A stretch of 64,000 nt of DNA, from positions 1-64,000 of the forward strand of contig CANRVB010000007.1 of NCBI GenBank assembly GCA_947643165.1. Direction: 5' to 3'. The position numbers and the translations under genes are program-made. The DNA comes from an uncultured Porphyromonadaceae bacterium. Its GTDB lineage: Bacteria; Bacteroidota; Bacteroidia; Bacteroidales; Muribaculaceae. The notes under the pieces are model-generated. The model did no database searches. It saw only the letters and a program-made list of their open reading frames with translations, and was not told the origin of the DNA. Shown here piece by piece: positions 61,096 to 64,000 of this stretch. The number at the start of each line of letters is the position of its first letter. Within the stretch, counting starts at the first letter, position 1.

Positions 61096-62062
61096 CTTTC
61101 AACGCTTTTGTAAAGTTGCGGCAGATACGCTCATGACGCAACACCATCATAACCAGCAATCCGTTTAGCACCACAAGTTCGAACGCGAAATACAGCCACG
61201 GCATCTCAAGCAGCAGCGAGCAGAACAATGCTATCGTTCGCCAGTTGAAGCTCAGGATGTTAGTATACTTCATAAGCGGCAGGCTCTTCTTGCGGAATGC
61301 GTCGCGGAAGCTCTGCGGAGCCTTGTTGGCCGAGCCGAAACGTTCGGCGAGCGTGCGCCTAAGTTCCTGAAGGGCAGGGGTAGTAGCTTCCTGTTGAAGA
61401 GTGTAGTTTGTATAGAACGACAGCGAAAGCTTCTGCCAGAAGTTCTTGCTCCACGACAGCGATGCAAGCTTCTTCTTCAGCGCGAAAGAATTTTCAAGCT
61501 CGCTACCATCCTCACCCTTAAGGAAATACAGGTGTATCTGGCGGTAGCAGTCAGCCATGGCGGCCTGCTTCGCATGACAAAGTCCGGCAGTCACGGCCAT
61601 AACCCATATGACCCACGTGTGAGCCATAAAAAATTCCGATGTCATGTTCTCGCGCAGACATATAGCTACGTAAATGGTTGCAAACCAGACATCTCCGCTC
61701 AGTCCGTCGAGTATTCTGCCCAGACGCGAATAGTTCTGGGTCATACGCGCAAGCTGGCCGTCGGCGCTGTCAAACGAGTTTGCCCACACCAGCAATGCCA
61801 TACCTATCAGGTTGATAGCCAGATTGGGATAATAGAACGCCACGCCGGCTCCTATCCCTAAGAATATCGAGGCTATCGTTATGGCATTGGGTGTAGCACC
61901 TAACTTCTTGGCTATCACCGCCCATACGTATCCTATAGGTCGATAAAACGCCAGGTCGATGTGCTCTTCGGTGTCCATCGACTTGAGTGTGGCCTTGTAA
62001 TCGGCTCGCAGTCTTGCGAATGCCGATCCCTGCCTTTTGTTCGATAATTCGCTGGAGGTCAT
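61082..62062 (-). CDS. CDP-alcohol phosphatidyltransferase, probable phosphatidylinositol-phosphate synthase
   Basis: The 326-residue membrane enzyme carries the family signature in DSADGQLARMTQNYSRLGRILDGLSGD (DG-x2-AR-x8-G-x3-D). Several hydrophobic helices surround it, such as AITIASIFLGIGAGVAFYY, LIGMALLVWAN and a late LFCSLLLEMPWLYFAFELVVL. It should transfer a phosphoalcohol onto or from a CDP-activated lipid; with inositol-phosphate synthase nearby, inositol phosphate is the likely alcohol. Its ATG overlaps the ATP-grasp stop by ATGA. Confidence 0.87.
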   Translation of the reverse strand: MTSSELSNKRQGSAFARLRADYKATLKSMDTEEHIDLAFYRPIGYVWAVIAKKLGATPNAITIASIFLGIGAGVAFYYPNLAINLIGMALLVWANSFDSADGQLARMTQNYSRLGRILDGLSGDVWFATIYVAICLRENMTSEFFMAHTWVIWVMAVTAGLCHAKQAAMADCYRQIHLYFLKGEDGSELENSFALKKKLASLSWSKNFWQKLSLSFYTNYTLQQEATTPALQELRRTLAERFGSANKAPQSFRDAFRKKSLPLMKYTNILSFNWRTIALFCSLLLEMPWLYFAFELVVLNGLLVMMVLRHERICRNFTKALKDGKY

Positions 62063-62931
62063 AGGTCAAGATATTTCTTGATTTCGGCTACAATACATTT
62101 GGCTATGTGGGGGGCGGCTTCATTGCGGCACGGTGCGAAACTGGGCCAGTCGTTGAAGTCTATTATCCTGATCTGCCCGTCGTTGGACACTATGCAGTCG
62201 CCGCCGTAGATCTTCACGTCGAGAGCTTCGGAAGCCCTGTTGCATATATCGCGCAAATGCTTGAGGTCGAAGGGAATACCCTTGCTCTTTCCGTTTATCG
62301 CCTCATGGCCGTACTTGCTGTGGCCCTCATCATAGGGATAGAACCAGAAAAAGTACGAGGAACCGTGTACGCCATAGAATTTTATGAGGTCGCCGTCGAG
62401 GTGACGGTTGATGACGGCACGCTTGATTCCGCGGAGAAAATATTCCTGCAAAACCTCCTGAGCCTCCTCAGGATGACGCACATAGCTCACGTCTTCCTTG
62501 TGCATCGCATGGAAGTCGCCTCGCTTTATCCAGGCGCGGCTCATGTCGATATTTTTCATGGCGGCGACGACGCCTTCGTCGGTGTTAACCATCAGACTCT
62601 CAGGGTACGGGATGTTGCTGCCGATGAGTATCCTGGTCATGCGCTCACGGGTGCAATTTTCGATGCCATAGCCTGAGTTTATGACCAGACAACCCTGATC
62701 CTCAAGCTTTTGGAGCAGAGATATGGAACGCTGCTCGCGACACATGTCGACAAATATCCTGTAACCGTCGGCTTCGCCGGCACATAACTGCTCTTCACTG
62801 AACACGTTAACTTCGTATCCGCGCTTGCGGAGCTGATCGGCCACGAGATTGAAGATCGCGGCATCGTTTCCTATGTGGTTTGGCGAATACGCGCCGGCAC
62901 GCATTATGCCGGCAATTTTGATTTCGGCCAT
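62059..62931 (-). CDS. ATP-grasp enzyme of unknown substrate
   Basis: The 290-residue protein resembles RimK-type ATP-grasp ligases: a preATP-grasp N-terminal domain (KIAGIMRAGAYSPNH), the lid region AWIKRGDFHAMHKEDVSYV, and the Mg/ATP site in IRIIDFNDWPSFAPCRNEAA. Such enzymes join a carboxylate to an amine or thiol using ATP. Its place between the nucleotidyltransferase and the phosphatidyltransferase suggests a modification of the head group or a related step, but nothing shows the substrate. Confidence 0.7.
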   Translation of the reverse strand: MAEIKIAGIMRAGAYSPNHIGNDAAIFNLVADQLRKRGYEVNVFSEEQLCAGEADGYRIFVDMCREQRSISLLQKLEDQGCLVINSGYGIENCTRERMTRILIGSNIPYPESLMVNTDEGVVAAMKNIDMSRAWIKRGDFHAMHKEDVSYVRHPEEAQEVLQEYFLRGIKRAVINRHLDGDLIKFYGVHGSSYFFWFYPYDEGHSKYGHEAINGKSKGIPFDLKHLRDICNRASEALDVKIYGGDCIVSNDGQIRIIDFNDWPSFAPCRNEAAPHIAKCIVAEIKKYLDL

Positions 62932-62955
62932 TATGATTGGTATTAAAAAGATGGG

Positions 62956-63672
62956 TCAGTTGATGCAACCTAAGAAAGCTTCGGCACCTGCGATATCGCC
63001 GGCATGGTCGACATCGACGATCTTGTCGATGGGGAATGCGCGGAGCGAGAGTCCGGCATCGAGCAGGGCTCGCTGATAGTTTCTCATGCGGGAGATTCCG
63101 CGGGCCATGCAGTCGTCAAGGACCTGCAGGGCGGGGGAGGTGAGTCCGTACACACCTCCGGAGACAAAGCGCGTGTCATCGCGGCGGGTGTCGGTGAACG
63201 CGGTGATGCGCATGTCGGGTCCGGCGGATACATAGAGGGGCTTCTCGTCGTCGACAAAGGGGGTGACGGCCATGCATCCGTCGGCGGTGGTGTCGGCCTC
63301 AAAGGCGGCGATATAGCGTGCGAAGTCATCCTCGCGGAATATGGTGTCGACGGTGGTGAGGCAGAACTTACCGGACGATGCGGCCTCGGGGAATGCCTTG
63401 CTGACCTGATGGAAGCTGTGCATCGAACTCGGGGTGGATTTTACGACAAGCCGGAGCGGCACGGGGAGTTCCAACGACCCGAGGTATTCCCGGACCTGTG
63501 TCATCTGTTCGTTGACAATGACGCAGAGCGACTCGGGATTGTTGCGCATGAATATGTCGATGAGGCGCCCGATCATCGGTCGGCCGCACAGTTTAACCAG
63601 CGGTTTGGGCAGTTTTATGCCTTCCTGCACCAGGCGAGATCCTTCGCCGGCCGCTATGATGGCGTAGTTCAT
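62956..63672 (-). CDS. nucleotidyltransferase (sugar/inositol phosphate type)
   Basis: The 238-residue cytosolic enzyme has the NTP-transferase start NYAIIAAGEGSRL and the acceptor lysine region KLPKPLVKLCGRPM. A metal-binding aspartate lies in LTTVDTIF, and IDKIVDVDHAGDI closes the core. It activates a phosphorylated alcohol with NTP, giving a CDP- or other NDP-product. It starts 11 bases after pdxA and lies 24 bases before the ATP-grasp gene. CDP-inositol formation is one possibility. Confidence 0.82.
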   Translation of the reverse strand: MNYAIIAAGEGSRLVQEGIKLPKPLVKLCGRPMIGRLIDIFMRNNPESLCVIVNEQMTQVREYLGSLELPVPLRLVVKSTPSSMHSFHQVSKAFPEAASSGKFCLTTVDTIFREDDFARYIAAFEADTTADGCMAVTPFVDDEKPLYVSAGPDMRITAFTDTRRDDTRFVSGGVYGLTSPALQVLDDCMARGISRMRNYQRALLDAGLSLRAFPIDKIVDVDHAGDIAGAEAFLGCIN

Positions 63673-63683
63673 AAGGGTTTGTT

Positions 63684-64000
63684 TTATTCGTCAGTCTTGG
63701 TCAGATCGAGCACGACATTGTCGTGCTTGTTCTTCTCATGATAGAGTTTGCGTAATGGGTTTGCCGTGGCCTCGGTGTGGGATGAGCGGCGGCGGTATAT
63801 GTCGATGGCCTCGTAGATGGCCGACCGGAGCGAGTCGGGCGAGGCCAGACCTTTTCCGGCGATGTCGTAACCGGTTCCGTGGTCGGGAGATGTGCGCACG
63901 AATGGGAGTCCGGCGGTGAAGTTGACACCCTGATCCATTCCCAGAGCCTTGAACGGAGCCAGCCCCTGGTCGTGATACATGGCCAGAATACCGTCGAAAT
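63684..64000 (-). CDS. pdxA: 4-hydroxythreonine-4-phosphate dehydrogenase, 3' part only
   Basis: The last 105 or so residues of PdxA, a pyridoxal phosphate biosynthesis enzyme, are present; the 5' part lies beyond the window. Diagnostic segments are [13 protein letters not shown] with its metal-binding histidine, [27 protein letters not shown] and the C-terminal helix. The reading frame is open to the window edge. Confidence 0.95.
   Translation of the reverse strand, partial: FDGILAMYHDQGLAPFKALGMDQGVNFTAGLPFVRTSPDHGTGYDIAGKGLASPDSLRSAIYEAIDIYRRRSSHTEATANPLRKLYHEKNKHDNVVLDLTKTDE

Overview
The window is about 64 kb of a Bacteroidales chromosome, most like the Muribaculaceae or a related gut family. 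The reasons are SusC/SusD pairs, Bacteroidetes-type promoters (TTTG or TTG, a 19-20 base spacer, TAnnTTTG), a PorZ-like propeller protein, a one-gene secDF fusion, DUF3943, DUF3472 and DUF5018 proteins, and a myo-inositol lipid gene cluster. No rRNA, tRNA, CRISPR array, transposase or integrase was seen. The family assignment is inference.

Layout. 0.2-3.6 kb (minus): a tightly coupled five-gene operon of NAD-dependent epimerase, small membrane protein, aroQ, a pyruvate kinase without its C-terminal domain, and an O-methyltransferase. 3.9-17.1 kb (plus): secDF, a TonB-receptor-like outer membrane barrel, an S9 dipeptidyl peptidase, purB and a secreted GH33 sialidase. 17.2-22.3 kb (plus): a compact phage-like cassette with an acidic protein, a 26-residue peptide, an SU10/DUF5309-like major capsid protein, a probable connector, a short P22-like portal and two unknown proteins. 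No terminase, tail, lysis or integration gene accompanies it. 22.4-27.6 kb: a DUF3943 outer membrane protein, then (minus) an unknown protein, a PorZ-like protein and rdgB.

27.7-48.6 kb is glycan-utilisation territory. On the minus strand it holds SusC-SusD-DUF5018, a large secreted putative glycosidase and a second SusC-SusD pair. Divergently on the plus strand are two tandem GH95-like glycosidases, partly homogenised by gene conversion, and an SGNH acetylesterase. No dedicated regulator (hybrid two-component system, SusR type, or ECF sigma/anti-sigma) lies in it. 48.6-58.7 kb carries gapA, mscL, a TlpA-like thioredoxin, a GH29 fucosidase, a DUF3472 lipoprotein, RNase H, an alanine dehydrogenase-family protein, aroK and an S1/P1 nuclease. 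58.8-64 kb is an inositol-lipid cluster (myo-inositol-phosphate synthase, HAD phosphatase, CDP-alcohol phosphatidyltransferase, ATP-grasp enzyme, nucleotidyltransferase), followed by the 3' end of pdxA cut by the window edge.

Most worth a second look: (1) the orphan capsid-portal cassette; (2) an identical 19-base element at the same 16-base distance from the -7 box of two unrelated promoters, one of them driving that cassette; (3) three G/C homopolymer tracts at outer-membrane transport genes, one inside a SusC reading frame just after the signal peptide and one in the promoter spacer of the other SusC operon, both candidates for slipped-strand phase variation.
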